Positions 54,420-64,000 of a stretch of DNA of 64,000 bases are shown here, piece by piece (the stretch's first letter is position 1; every line of letters starts with the position of its first letter). The position numbers and the translations under genes are program-made. The stretch comes from Zonotrichia leucophrys gambelii (lineage: Eukaryota; Chordata; Aves; Passeriformes; Passerellidae): the NCBI RefSeq assembly GCF_028769735.1, contig NC_088177.1:25514099-25578098 (forward strand), written 5' to 3'. The notes under the pieces are model-generated. The model searched no databases. It was given only the letters and a program-made list of their open reading frames with translations, and had not been told where the DNA came from.

Positions 54420-54471
54420 GAGATCCAGTGGTGGCTGAACAGTGCATGACACAAGCTGGCAGGTGGTACAG
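54420..54471 (+). other. Candidate 52-nt exon
   Basis: Strong acceptor (TTTCATTGTTCACAG) and consensus donor (CAG/GTAAGA). One frame is open: DPVVAEQCMTQAGRWYR after a split codon. No family recognised. It is the best splice-bounded segment on + upstream of DYNC1I2. Confidence 0.3.
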
Positions 54472-55968
54472 GTAAGATTTGCATAAAGCAAATTTCTCCA
54501 TTTCTGCCATGTTCATCTGCTGCCATTCAGGTGCCATGACCTGTTTCCTTAAACTGCATTGTTGTGAAGTGTATATTTATCTGTGTCACCTTGAGGTCAT
54601 AACGTGTGCTTCACTGTGCTCTATTTACCTAGAACATGGTCTTCTGAAATCTTAGGTACTTATACTCCTTTTATAGATTTAAAAATTACAGCATTAACAT
54701 CTATTTTGTGTTTTGTAATTTGTGATTAAGCTGTATTTTACCTAGATATGAGACAGCATATTTGTTATTACAATTTTTATATAAATGAAAATTATGTAAT
54801 GTAGGTACCATAACAATACGCCATATAGTGTGCATGTTACCTTATGCATAGTTCCTATAGTAAAGATTTTGAGGTTGTTATTAATTTTATTTAATAAATT
54901 CAGATACTGAGTCAAGACAAAAGATGGTCTAAATACCTTAAAGTTGTTACAAAACCAGAGAGAAGATAAACTTCAGGAGAAATGTCAAAACAGAAAAACA
55001 TTAAAAATGGTGTTTGAGGGGATATTATAATTAGGAGGGAAAAGATTTTAAAAATAATAAAAACAAGGAACTACTGCATTTGATAAGTATTTAATGAAAC
55101 CAGCTGTATCTTTATATACTTGAAAGTCTGATCCTCACAAACTACTGAGTGGTTCTCTTCAAACAAAAAACAGAAAAAAATGTGACAGTCTGAGAACAAG
55201 CACGGTAAGTATTGGTCTGGAGATAATTGCTTTGAAAAGTTATTTTAAGCTAATGAGAAGTTCATAAAAGAAAAGTGCCATTTCATCCAAATAAGTGTAA
55301 TAATATCAGCTAATGCAGAAACACATTCTGGGAAGAAAAAACAAGCATTGCAATGCCTGGAATGGCCAGTATGGAATAGAGAAATGTGTCCAAGTGAGTA
55401 AGCATCAAATGAAGGATTATCCCTACTTGTGCAGAATCCATTCCAGCAGGTAATTGAACCATGGACTGCTGCATCTCCAATTGGTAGGACTCCCCAGAGA
55501 GCTGAAAGGGACTCTGCAGATTCTGTCATCAGTATGCCAAAGATCTCTGCTCTGTACTGTAGTGCTCAAAAGTAAGTGTTCCCCAGATTTCCATTCTTAA
55601 AGGGCTTCTTTCAGAATACTGATCAAACCTTGGTGTTCTGAGTTTTTAAAAGCACAGTGAGGTTTTGCTGTTGTTTTGCATGTGAGTGCAAGAAAGAAGT
55701 TCTGATTAAAGTTCTAAAATTAGAGCAAAAATGTTGTTATGTTCTGAAATAGCTTGAAAGGTAAACAGAAGGCTACCAAGTGTGTAGGCTAACCACAGAA
55801 AAAGAGAGGATAAGAGTTTAAGGAGAAATATTTTATTCTGTACTTAGCTTGAAGTGAAAAGAGACTGTGCCAAGCAAAAAGCAGAAAGACAGCTAGGTGT
55901 GCAAAACTAGGTGGCAGGACACTGGGGAAGTGTGCAGGATGAAGCTTCTGAGACTGCTGAATAAAGGT

Positions 55969-55974
55969 GTGGGG
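55969..55974. repeat. Target-site duplication of the solo LTR (left)
   Basis: GTGGGG, repeated exactly at 56593-56598 on the other side of the LTR. Confidence 0.85.
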
Positions 55975-56592
55975 TGTCTGGTTTTCAGCTGTTTGGATGG
56001 CCCGGAAAGGCCCGGGGTGGCCTTGGGGCAGCCCGCGTATCGAAGGACAAGAAGAGGCTTCAGATCTTTTCTCGGTCTCGGTGTTTATTAATTGTTTATC
56101 TAAAAGATTTTCTTTCGGCCCGACAGAGGTCTGCTCAGCAGCCAGCCATGAGCACACTGTCTCGCCCTCCGGGCAGTCACCTATCTTTATACCCAATGTT
56201 ACGGTTACAATATTTATCATTTTTCCCCAATACCATCTATTCTTATTGTCGTGTGCACTTTTAGTAATGACCAATCCCAAAGTGCCACCATCACCACAGA
56301 AGATGGAGGAGAAGAAGAAGAAGAAGAAGGACAGGACACGCCCCAATTCCTCCATCTTACTTCTCTAAACCCCCCTGTACAGAAATCTTAAACCCTGTGT
56401 TCACCCTCTAATTAACTTATCCCTTCACCATTCACCCTGGTGAAGTCCTCCTATCCTCATACAGGTGTCGTCTCCTGTGTAGGATCAAAGTCCAGCCACC
56501 AGACACTTCTGGCAACATTCCAGGACTCCCGAGCCCCCCAAGGGTGGTCTTGGTGGCTCAGCACCTCAGTCCTGAGGTGCTGAGATCCCACA
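55975..56592 (-). mobile_element. Solo LTR of an endogenous retrovirus (ERVK-like)
   Basis: A 618-bp element with TG...CA ends and identical 6-bp flanking duplications (GTGGGG). The length of the duplication fits class II (ERVK-type) integration. On the - strand it has a TATAAA box (56191-56186) and an AATAAA signal (56089-56084) about 100 nt apart, the usual U3-R layout. A GAA tract lies at about 56309-56329 and a 13-bp inverted repeat at 56557-56584. No gag, pol or env flanks it, so it is a recombined solo LTR. The 188-codon open frame across it (55789-56355, -) is not evidence of a gene. Confidence 0.88.
56557..56584. repeat. Perfect 13-bp inverted repeat in the LTR U3
   Basis: CTCAGCACCTCAG and its exact reverse complement are separated by two bases (TC). 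Confidence 0.9.
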
Positions 56593-56598
56593 GTGGGG
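56593..56598. repeat. Target-site duplication of the solo LTR (right)
   Basis: GTGGGG, identical to 55969-55974. Confidence 0.85.
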
Positions 56599-57275
56599 TA
56601 TAAATTAGAACTGATTTTGTACTGAAGGGTGTGCAAAACCATGATGCTAGAATATACTGATGCAGGAACATCCCACATGTATTGCATATATCTCAAACAC
56701 CTTCTAGAACATTGTGCTAGACCACACAACTGTCTTTTACTAGGATGCCTGTTTTGTTTGGAAAAGGATTGCATATGAGATTCTGGCTCTGAATTCGAGA
56801 GGTAATGGGATCTGTATAATCAATACTACAAAAGACTTCACAATTTTACTGGATTCTTTGAACTTTGTGTTTTCTGTATCTCCTGCCACACGTTCAGATG
56901 GAAGGCTAACTCCAGTATGTTAGAGTTCTCACACCATCAGGAAACCTGTGACACATTTTAAAATTTCCTTTAGAAACTCAGTTCTGTCTTAAACACCGTT
57001 CACTGATTCATTCTGCAAGCTTTCTTAACTTGATTTTGATTTGATCCTGTGTACAGCTGCATAAAGATTAGGGTTTATCATAGGATTAGTGTCTGTCATA
57101 CACAAACTATTCTGAAGAGTCAAGAGATTTTAGCAGAATCTGCCAGCAGCCAGAACTGTGCAGCCAAGTCCAGTTAAGATATGGTTAAATGCTTTTTGCC
57201 AACCTTGAATAAAAAATACTGTTGTAAAACTGACAACAGCTAAGAAACAGAAGCATATATTAAAGTCAATGAAAG

Positions 57276-57412
57276 CTAATTGGATGAGCTCTCTGTCATC
57301 AAATTCAGTGTGATTTGGTTGTATATCCAGAAAGGAAGCTTCATGTTCATGAAAGCTAGACATAAGTGACACTGCAATGAATTGAAGCAAGTCTCTACCA
57401 GTGCTTCTTGAC
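57276..57412 (-). other. Candidate terminal exon
   Basis: After TTTTACTAG, the frame that continues from the 59011-59103 candidate stays open for 44 codons (SQEALVETCFNSLQCHLCLA, then FMNMKLPFWIYNQ...) to TAG at 57276. A different frame here is open for longer, so the reading is uncertain. No family recognised. Confidence 0.2.
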
Positions 57413-59010
57413 CTAGTAAAACATAAAAGATTTTTCATTTTGTTTATTCTATAATAAATGGCTGTATGTGTATAACAATGCATAAACCGTATTGACTTGC
57501 AGAATGTTAATCTCACTTTCTAGATGAGATTTTTCCTTATTTCAAGCAACAAAGAAGTACTCATAATTTTATCTTGGGGTGGATTTATGAGAAGAATTTA
57601 TTTTCTTTGCAAATCATGGCAAATTGAGACTTACTTTGGGGTTTTACATTTTGCTCCCTTGCTTTTAGAGTGGAGTCTTGCCTTGCTTGGGAAATTCCCT
57701 GCATTTTGATGCAAACTTTTTCCAGTATCTCAAAAAATTGCATTTTCTGTGGGCACGGTGGGTTAACAGAAGACAACTGTCTGCCAACTGGCTGTAAATA
57801 ATTTCAAGTTGCACAAGTCTGCCTTATAAGCAAAAATCTTTCCCTGTTTAAATGTCTAGAGAAGGTAATTAAAAACTGTAGAATGTGCAAAAGGCTATAC
57901 AGACAATGAATTGCTAAAATAATTGTAATGATGCACAGTTCCACACTCACCCTTTTCTCTCTGCTGAAGGACACTGTGTAGAAGGCAAATCTCTGCCTGA
58001 CAGATTCTGATGAGAGTTTTTGTTAATTACACTCACATTCCAAGGGGCACCGTGTCACTTCTATATAAAAACAGTACATTGCTTCTATTATAGCTGGACA
58101 TTTGCATGAAACCACAAATAGTTTCCTTGCTTATCTGTGTTCCTGCCTTGAGACCAGTAGCTTTCTTGCCTTTTATGAATTGGAGCATAATCTAAAATAG
58201 AGGATGAATAAAATAATTGACCAAGAATACAGCTTCAGATATTGTTGTCTATGTGCCCCACTCTGTCTTTCCCTTTTCTGCCTCTCCCTAGGGGAAAAGC
58301 AGTTATCTTCCTTATGCTAAATCCAGTTCCTATCACAGCAATCATAAATCTTGGCATCAGTCTCACAGCACAATAAAAAGTCAGATCAGCAGGAAGCTTC
58401 CACATAAGAGCAACAGGCAGCTCCAGGAGGAGGAAAAAAACTACAAGAAAAAAAAAATCTTTTCAAACTCTTCCATTTATTTTCTTTCAAAAATAAAGGA
58501 TTCTACTCATTAGAAACCCTCAGGTTTCCTTGTATTTTTAAAGATAATATGGCTTCAAAGAATGACAACTCATTATTCAGCCAGCCTTTCAAAGCCTTTT
58601 ATTTCAAAGCTTCTTTCTGAATAAACAAATCTATAAAGAGAACAAATTGTAGTTTCTTCTTTTCCTAGTGTTTTACATAGAGGCTACACAAGCTGTCTTC
58701 TCTCAAAAGGAGGCAGACTTGAAATTACAAAGTAACCAAAAATCGTTGGATGTAGCTGGTGGAATTAATTTTATGTATTTTATCTACAGACTGGCTCTAA
58801 AGCCTCAAAAATACTTTTAATTGAAAATTCAAAATTTTAGATCAAAACCCCAAGGTATTTTTTATTACTGTTATTATTTGCTTAGAAATGTTTAAATGTT
58901 TAAAGATAGGCAAAGGAACACCAAGTATAATAAAAATAACTATCATAAAATGGTGACAATGTAATAAAACTGATAGTAGGGTTTGCAATATAATTTGAAT
59001 TTGTACTTAC

Positions 59011-59103
59011 TGGGCTGATGTACAAAATGTCCTTGTAACCGTTTATTACATTCCACAGGAGCTAACTTCAGAGGAAATGAGTCCTTTAAGGCATTAGGAG
59101 GTA
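59011..59103 (-). other. Candidate 93-nt symmetric exon
   Basis: Acceptor CTTTTTACAG and consensus donor A/GTAAGT enclose 93 nt, open in one frame only, phase 1 to 1: PPNALKDSFPLKLAPVECNK, then RLQGHFVHQP. I do not recognise it. Could be part of an unassigned gene or a chance combination. Confidence 0.3.
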
Positions 59104-59800
59104 CTGTAAAAAGTAAAATGTCCTCAGAAGAACTGGAGAAAGGAGTTCGGAATAAGAAGGAAATGTTAATTAGTGCATGGAGCACATGTACCTCAGTGGC
59201 TTGGACAGCAGAATGTTAGAAAGTGCAAAATAATACAATTTGTAGGAAAATGTGCAGAAATGTCTGAACTCTCACAGGATTGTAGTCACCTCTTCACTTA
59301 GGAAGACCAAGGCATTGCTGTGATGAGCTCAAACCATGTGTAGACTCCTTGATAGAGTTTCCTATAGTTAGCACCTGAATTACAATTGAAAATAAAAGGA
59401 GGTTCAGAGTACACCAGACTCCATGATGGCTGACATAGGCTCACAAAGGAAGGAATCAAAAGAAGCACTCTGTGTGATTCTGTGCCAGAATATTGGACTT
59501 CATTCTAAAAGCAGGTACAAATAAAATACAAGTGCAGTCAGAGACTGGAGTAACAGGGAACTCTCCTGTCCCTGAAGACAGCTAAAAACTCTGGAAGCAA
59601 TTCTTAAAAATACCTTTTTTTTTCAAAGTGAAGTGACTCTGTGGAGTTGCAATCCTCATCACCTAAAAGTAGGGCTGGTCTAGCATCTGCCAAAAGCCGT
59701 TTTGGTAGTGCTTGCCACCTAGTGGATTACTGCTTGTATACACATATGAGCAGGATCATCTGCCACAAAAACAAACCATCACACTATTAATCACACCAAT

Positions 59801-59835
59801 ATTTGATTGTATTTGATTATATTTGATTGTATTTG
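59801..59835. repeat. 10-bp tandem repeat, about 3.5 copies
   Basis: ATTTGATTGT, ATTTGATTAT, ATTTGATTGT, then a partial ATTTG. Confidence 0.9.
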
Positions 59836-61594
59836 GAGTACTACTCAATGGAGTTTTTTATTTTGTTAAATGAAAAGCTTGTGAGAATTGAACTACAAAT
59901 TGCAAACATTTTCAAAACTTTTATCTGACAGCTGCATTTGCAACTATGACATGACCTGGTGCCCAGCAAAATAATGGAATAGAGAGCCAATGAGCAGTCA
60001 GTGTAAGTGGCACGGACTCAGCTGTAAACTCAAGCCCCGTGCTAACAGATGTTGGCTGAAGCTCTGTGGTGAGTACATTTGGTGAGCAGCACTGAGCTTG
60101 TTGAAATTTATACCCATTGTTTCTGCTTATTCTGTAAGAGTTCACTGGGACCCTGTCATTTTTTTAGATTTATGGTTTTTATATAGCAGTAACTAGATTT
60201 TCTCAACATTACTTCTTCTCTTCTCTTAGCTGAATTGCCTGGAATAGTTGTCATCCATCTTGTTCACCTGGACTTGAATTTCTACCTGATTAATAGTTTA
60301 CCCCTCATTACTGCCCACTAGTCTTAAAGAGGTCACAAGTGTTGCTCATAGCATAACACAATGCAAATATTATCTGTATTGTAAATTACAAAGGTTCCCT
60401 CCACTACTTAAAAAAAAATTTCTGCACACAAATGTAGTCTTCCTACCAAAATTTGAGTTCCCTCTTTCAATTTTAAATACAATTGGGCTTTTACTGAATT
60501 TTTTAATAATCACCATATTTTAAAAACATGGACTATTTTACCAGAATTTTCCCCAACACATCCAGCCTACAGACAAGTTAAGGGAAGTTCTCACAACAGG
60601 GAATTGTCAGGTTTGAATACAACAGGTTTTCTGCTACGTTGATGTTTATAATAGTATGTTTTTTAATCCATGATGATGAAAATGTTGGAAAATTTTAGCC
60701 AACAGCTTATGGTATTCACAACTAATTTATGCTGTATACTTTCAGAATTTCCAATTAAACTTATTAAACTGAAGAATACCTTAATTCTTATTTGTTACCA
60801 ATATGTTCATACAGATGATTCTGCTTTCATAGCATTTAATGATCATTAACCTATTTATGAGTAACTTGATATGTGGGTGTTGAATTGTGTAAGGTTCCAT
60901 GGGGTCTGTGCTTAGTCTGGCTGTTACTTATCTGAAGACATTTCAGTCCTACAGTGCATTATGTTACCATTATGTATCAGAATCCTTGATCTTCCCAATT
61001 GCATTCTCAGGACAGGATAGTTTTGGTTTGTTTTTTACCTCCCTCTAACAACTGCTGTGAGGAAATTCTGTTATGATTAGGAGGTGAAATACTAATTGTT
61101 TATACAGTGAATTCTTTCACTTTCTGTTAAATACTGACTATGTTTCTAAGACAACAGAGTACATAAATTTCATCATAAAGATCACCATAAATAGTTGAAA
61201 TTAAGATGTATGTAAGAAACTTTGTACAACCATCCTCCCATTTTCAAAAAGTAAATTACAAATAATTTGATCTTTATCCAAATTTAGAAAGTTGTATTTT
61301 AGTACCATAATAAAAATCTGTACTCAGTAGTATCACAAGCTCAAAAAATCACGTTTATTAATATATAAAAAAGAATAAGGAAAACAGACATCATAATTAA
61401 ATATTTGCTCTCATCTACAAATAAGTATTTTGGATAATAAAATAAATTTTTAGGTTCTTGTGGACAGTTAAAAACAGAGGAAGGAATGTTCTGAAGTAAA
61501 AGCAAAAGAGCCTTCTGAAATAGAAAATATTTGGCAATATCTCTTAGTCACTCAATAAAATATCCATGTAAACAATTAATTCATATTTGCAATA

Positions 61595-61747
61595 TCATAT
61601 GCAATAATCTTGGCTACATGTAGTAAGATATATACATGTCATTACATTCAATTTTAGATTCCAATTTGCACCATCATTTCTCAGTTCCTTAATGTTGGAA
61701 AAAACACTCTTCTGCTTCTGTGCATAGTACTGGATGACAGCATGTAA
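61595..61747 (-). other. Candidate exon, 50 open codons to TGA
   Basis: Good acceptor (GCTGTCTTTTTCAG), then LHAVIQYYAQKQKSVFSNIK and ELRNDGANWN... to a TGA at 61595. No family recognised and no phase-compatible junction to the candidate at 59011 was found. Confidence 0.18.
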
Positions 61748-62436
61748 CTGAAAAAGACAGCACTTTCAATGTTAGGTTTTGTAACTTCCTGTTTTTTAAT
61801 AGGAATCCAAACCTGGAATGTAAGCTCTACAATCACATTCCTGTAAAAACAACCATGTAGATGATTTCCAAACATGCAGAAAAATACCCATGGTAAAGCT
61901 AGAGTTCTACCTTCCATTTGTATCTCTGAAAATACATTTTCATTTCCTATGTTGCTATATATTTATATAACTCATAAATACAGGTAAGAAAGTCTGCATG
62001 AAAGGAAAGGTAATGGAAGGCCACTTTGAGGAGCAGGTTTAGGACTATTACTCCAAAGAGTAATTCCTGTGCATAGTACTGATGCATTTTTATTTAGCAT
62101 TGAACTAACCTCATTTTTTTGCAAGGATACTTAGAGGCCTTTTAAATCAATTTAGAATTAAGCCAGAAGTCTATAGTATGTTTTGTCAGTTTTAAATTGC
62201 ACACACCAAGGTTGATCAAGGTTTAGGAGCTCACAGCTACTGCATCTCATGGGGACCTCCCAAAGATCAGCCACAATGCACATGACAGATCACTGGTTAT
62301 CAATTCCCCAAATGCAGTCTTCCAGCTTCCACTGAGTTTCTACTATCATGTTTAACCTCTAAGTTGAAAACCAAAATTATGTTCTGGGAGGCTCCCCTCA
62401 AAAGGTTGCTAATCCTTGTTTTTCAGTTAGTTTGAT

Positions 62437-62555
62437 ATCACAGAATCACAGAATGGTTGCAATTGGAAGGGACCCAGAAGGATCGAGTCCTTAGGGAAAT
62501 GGCCCATCTGAGGTTTGACCCCACAACCTTGGTGTTACTTGTACCTTGCACTTCA
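62437..62555 (-). mobile_element. TguSINE1-like SINE (tRNA-Ile head, CR1 tail)
   Basis: Read on -, the element has a region resembling the TpsiC arm and acceptor of tRNA-Ile (AACACCAAGGTTGTGGGGTC, then AAACCTCAGATGGGCCA). It continues into the CR1-type tail GACTCGATCCTTCTGGGTCC, CTTCCAATTG, and ends with ATTCTGTG repeats. That order is the hallmark of TguSINE1, known from passerines and moved by CR1 machinery. The 5' tRNA end is eroded or truncated. Confidence 0.8.
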
Positions 62556-64000
62556 TGACAATAGAGAAGTAAAGAAATGCCACCATTCTTTTTTCAAGTA
62601 GCACTCCCCTTGAAGAGTACATGGAATACAATGGAAACCAGAAGTCATGCTGCTTATTTAACAGCATACAGAAACAAGCACCTAAAAGCTGTTCATTTCA
62701 CTACATCCAACTCAGTGCTGTAACAAAAGAAGTCATGGATTCTGTGTTTTTTCCAGTACACTGTACAGTTACTTTCTTCCAGAACAATCCCTAGGCAACT
62801 GACTACCTTCCAAACAAACATATGCTTTTAGTATGTGACCTAGTACTATGCAAGGATTGAGTGAGCTCATTTTCACAGGTGGGTGAGGCACAGTAACAGG
62901 CAATACATAACAATTTAAAATGCTGTTGCCTGTGTGAGTGCAGTATAGAAAGCTGCATAGTAAATTACTGCAAGTGAGCTGGTTTATTCACTTCCTCTGT
63001 CATGCTTCACTGTTTGATTCATTGCACATTGTGGGACTGGAGAAGTGCTCATGCATTAGTTTAGCAGTTTAGGTTAGTGTTCCTTCTGTCATACCTGAAT
63101 TGTACATTAAAAGCAGGTATTTTCTACAGTGGAAAAATACACCAATGTGAGGCTGGTCCCAGTCACCCACAAACATATCATTGAAATCATAGAACTCTGG
63201 GATGTGGTCCTTGAGTACCAAATGGTGCAGCAGAAAAGTTTTTAAAATATTTTATTATGCTAGCTTTCTATATTGCATTCACCAAATAATAAAATATTAT
63301 TACAAATCAAATACCAGGAACTAAGGCACTTCTTGTCAGAGAAGACCCAAAATAACTCAAATGTCCAAAATAGTTTGTACTAACACACAGTGAACTACAA
63401 AAATGGCACATTTCTTGAAGAGTATTGTATTAAAATGTTTTTAAAAGCTGGAGTAGATAAAAATTTATGTAGTATTTAAAAAATAGGAAATTATTTGCTG
63501 TCTACAGCTATCTATATTCCAGCATGAACAGTGGTAAATTTGTATTTGTAGTGGGCTCTGCAGCTTTTACAAGAGATAATAGAATGGCTCATCATTTTGG
63601 ACATGTGCAGTCCAAATAATCTACTATAATTATTCTTCCATAATAGTAAAAGTATAAATATTGTTTGTATCTGTGAAATTACTGAATGAGCATAATACAT
63701 TAATACTTCAATTATTAGAAAGAGCTGTAAAAGTAAAGTGCCAGTAGGGACTCCTCATTTTTAGAGAAAATTGCATTCTTTAAAACTGTAATTTCAAATT
63801 AAAAAGTCATAGAGTTTGTATAGATTGCTTACAGACCAAAGCATATCTTCATGCCTGTGATAATAATGCTTTTGATGTCAGTGTGGAGATGCCCAAACTG
63901 GCTTTCAGTTAACAGGTACCATTTTATTAAAACAGCAAAGCTCACCTGTGTCTCAGAGAAAGTATTTCTCACTTGAAGTTAATTTTTTTTTTCTGTGAGA
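62556..64000. other. AT-rich sequence to the window end
   Basis: No gene recognised. A stretch at about 63090-63250 is open on both strands and looks exon-like on - (DHIPEFYDFNDMFVGDWDQP), with a possible donor GTATGA near 63095. Confidence 0.5.

Larger units (their letters stand above)
49318..55968. other. AT-rich intergenic region upstream of DYNC1I2
   Basis: No recognised gene. Holds exon-like segments at 49841-49879 and 54420-54471 (+), a CA/TA microsatellite, paired AP-1 motifs and a homeobox-motif-rich stretch at about 53790-54080. Confidence 0.6.
56599..62436. other. AT-rich intergenic region between the LTR and the SINE
   Basis: No recognised gene. In human the next locus in this direction is CYBRD1, transcribed like DYNC1I2; no CYBRD1 coding exon is seen here. 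Exon-like - strand segments occur at 57276-57412, 59011-59103 and 61595-61747, and a short 10-bp tandem repeat at 59801-59835. Confidence 0.55.

Noticed and set aside
55789..56368. 188-codon (-) and 133-codon (+) open frames over the LTR
   Set aside because: They run through LTR U3/R and flanking DNA, include the GAA tract as Phe or Lys runs, and match no retroviral protein. Treated as non-coding LTR.
57130..57516. 128-codon open frame (-) with a hydrophobic stretch (FIDFNICFCFLAVVSFTTVF)
   Set aside because: Several frames this long are expected by chance in 64 kb. The first part reads through intron-like sequence and I find no family; the alternative frame linked to the 59 kb candidate is mentioned separately.

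Overview
The window is vertebrate nuclear DNA, almost certainly from a bird and most likely a songbird (passerine). Its coding content is short exons in long AT-rich introns with GT/AG splice sites. Its mobile elements are avian: a tRNA-Ile/CR1-tailed SINE of the TguSINE1 type (a passerine marker), a CR1-type tail fragment and a solo LTR with a 6-bp target duplication. None of the long open frames is a bacterial-style gene, and most are noise.

Layout. (1) About 1-19.83 kb, + strand: the 3' half of SLC25A12 (aralar1/AGC1, mitochondrial aspartate-glutamate carrier). Nine coding exons encode 365 residues: the carrier domain with three PxD/ExxK repeats, plus the C-terminal tail. The N-terminal EF-hand half lies upstream of the window. 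(2) About 19.83-22.5 kb: a short gap between the two 3' ends. (3) About 22.5-48.8 kb, - strand: the complete coding region of DYNC1I2 (cytoplasmic dynein-1 intermediate chain 2). Sixteen coding exons encode 629 residues, with the dynactin-binding N-terminal helix, Ser-rich linker, Tctex/LC8/roadblock light-chain sites and the WD40 propeller. (4) About 47.96-49.32 kb: the CpG-island promoter of DYNC1I2, with ZNF143-, ETS-, NRF1- and YY1-like sites, probably bidirectional. (5) 49.3-64 kb: AT-rich and mostly intergenic. It holds a solo LTR (55975-56592), a SINE (about 62437-62555), microsatellites and several exon-like segments that I could not assign to a known gene.

SLC25A12 and DYNC1I2 are tail to tail, as in human 2q31, so the block is conserved synteny rather than a functional operon. 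The products act separately: one feeds the malate-aspartate shuttle in the inner mitochondrial membrane, the other is the cargo- and dynactin-binding scaffold of dynein. I found no clearly novel multi-gene system. The best leads are a possible divergent transcript from the DYNC1I2 promoter, an unassigned two-exon candidate on the - strand at 57.3-59.1 kb, a GC island with a CTCF-like motif inside DYNC1I2, and a TG/TA microsatellite 16 nt from a DYNC1I2 splice donor.
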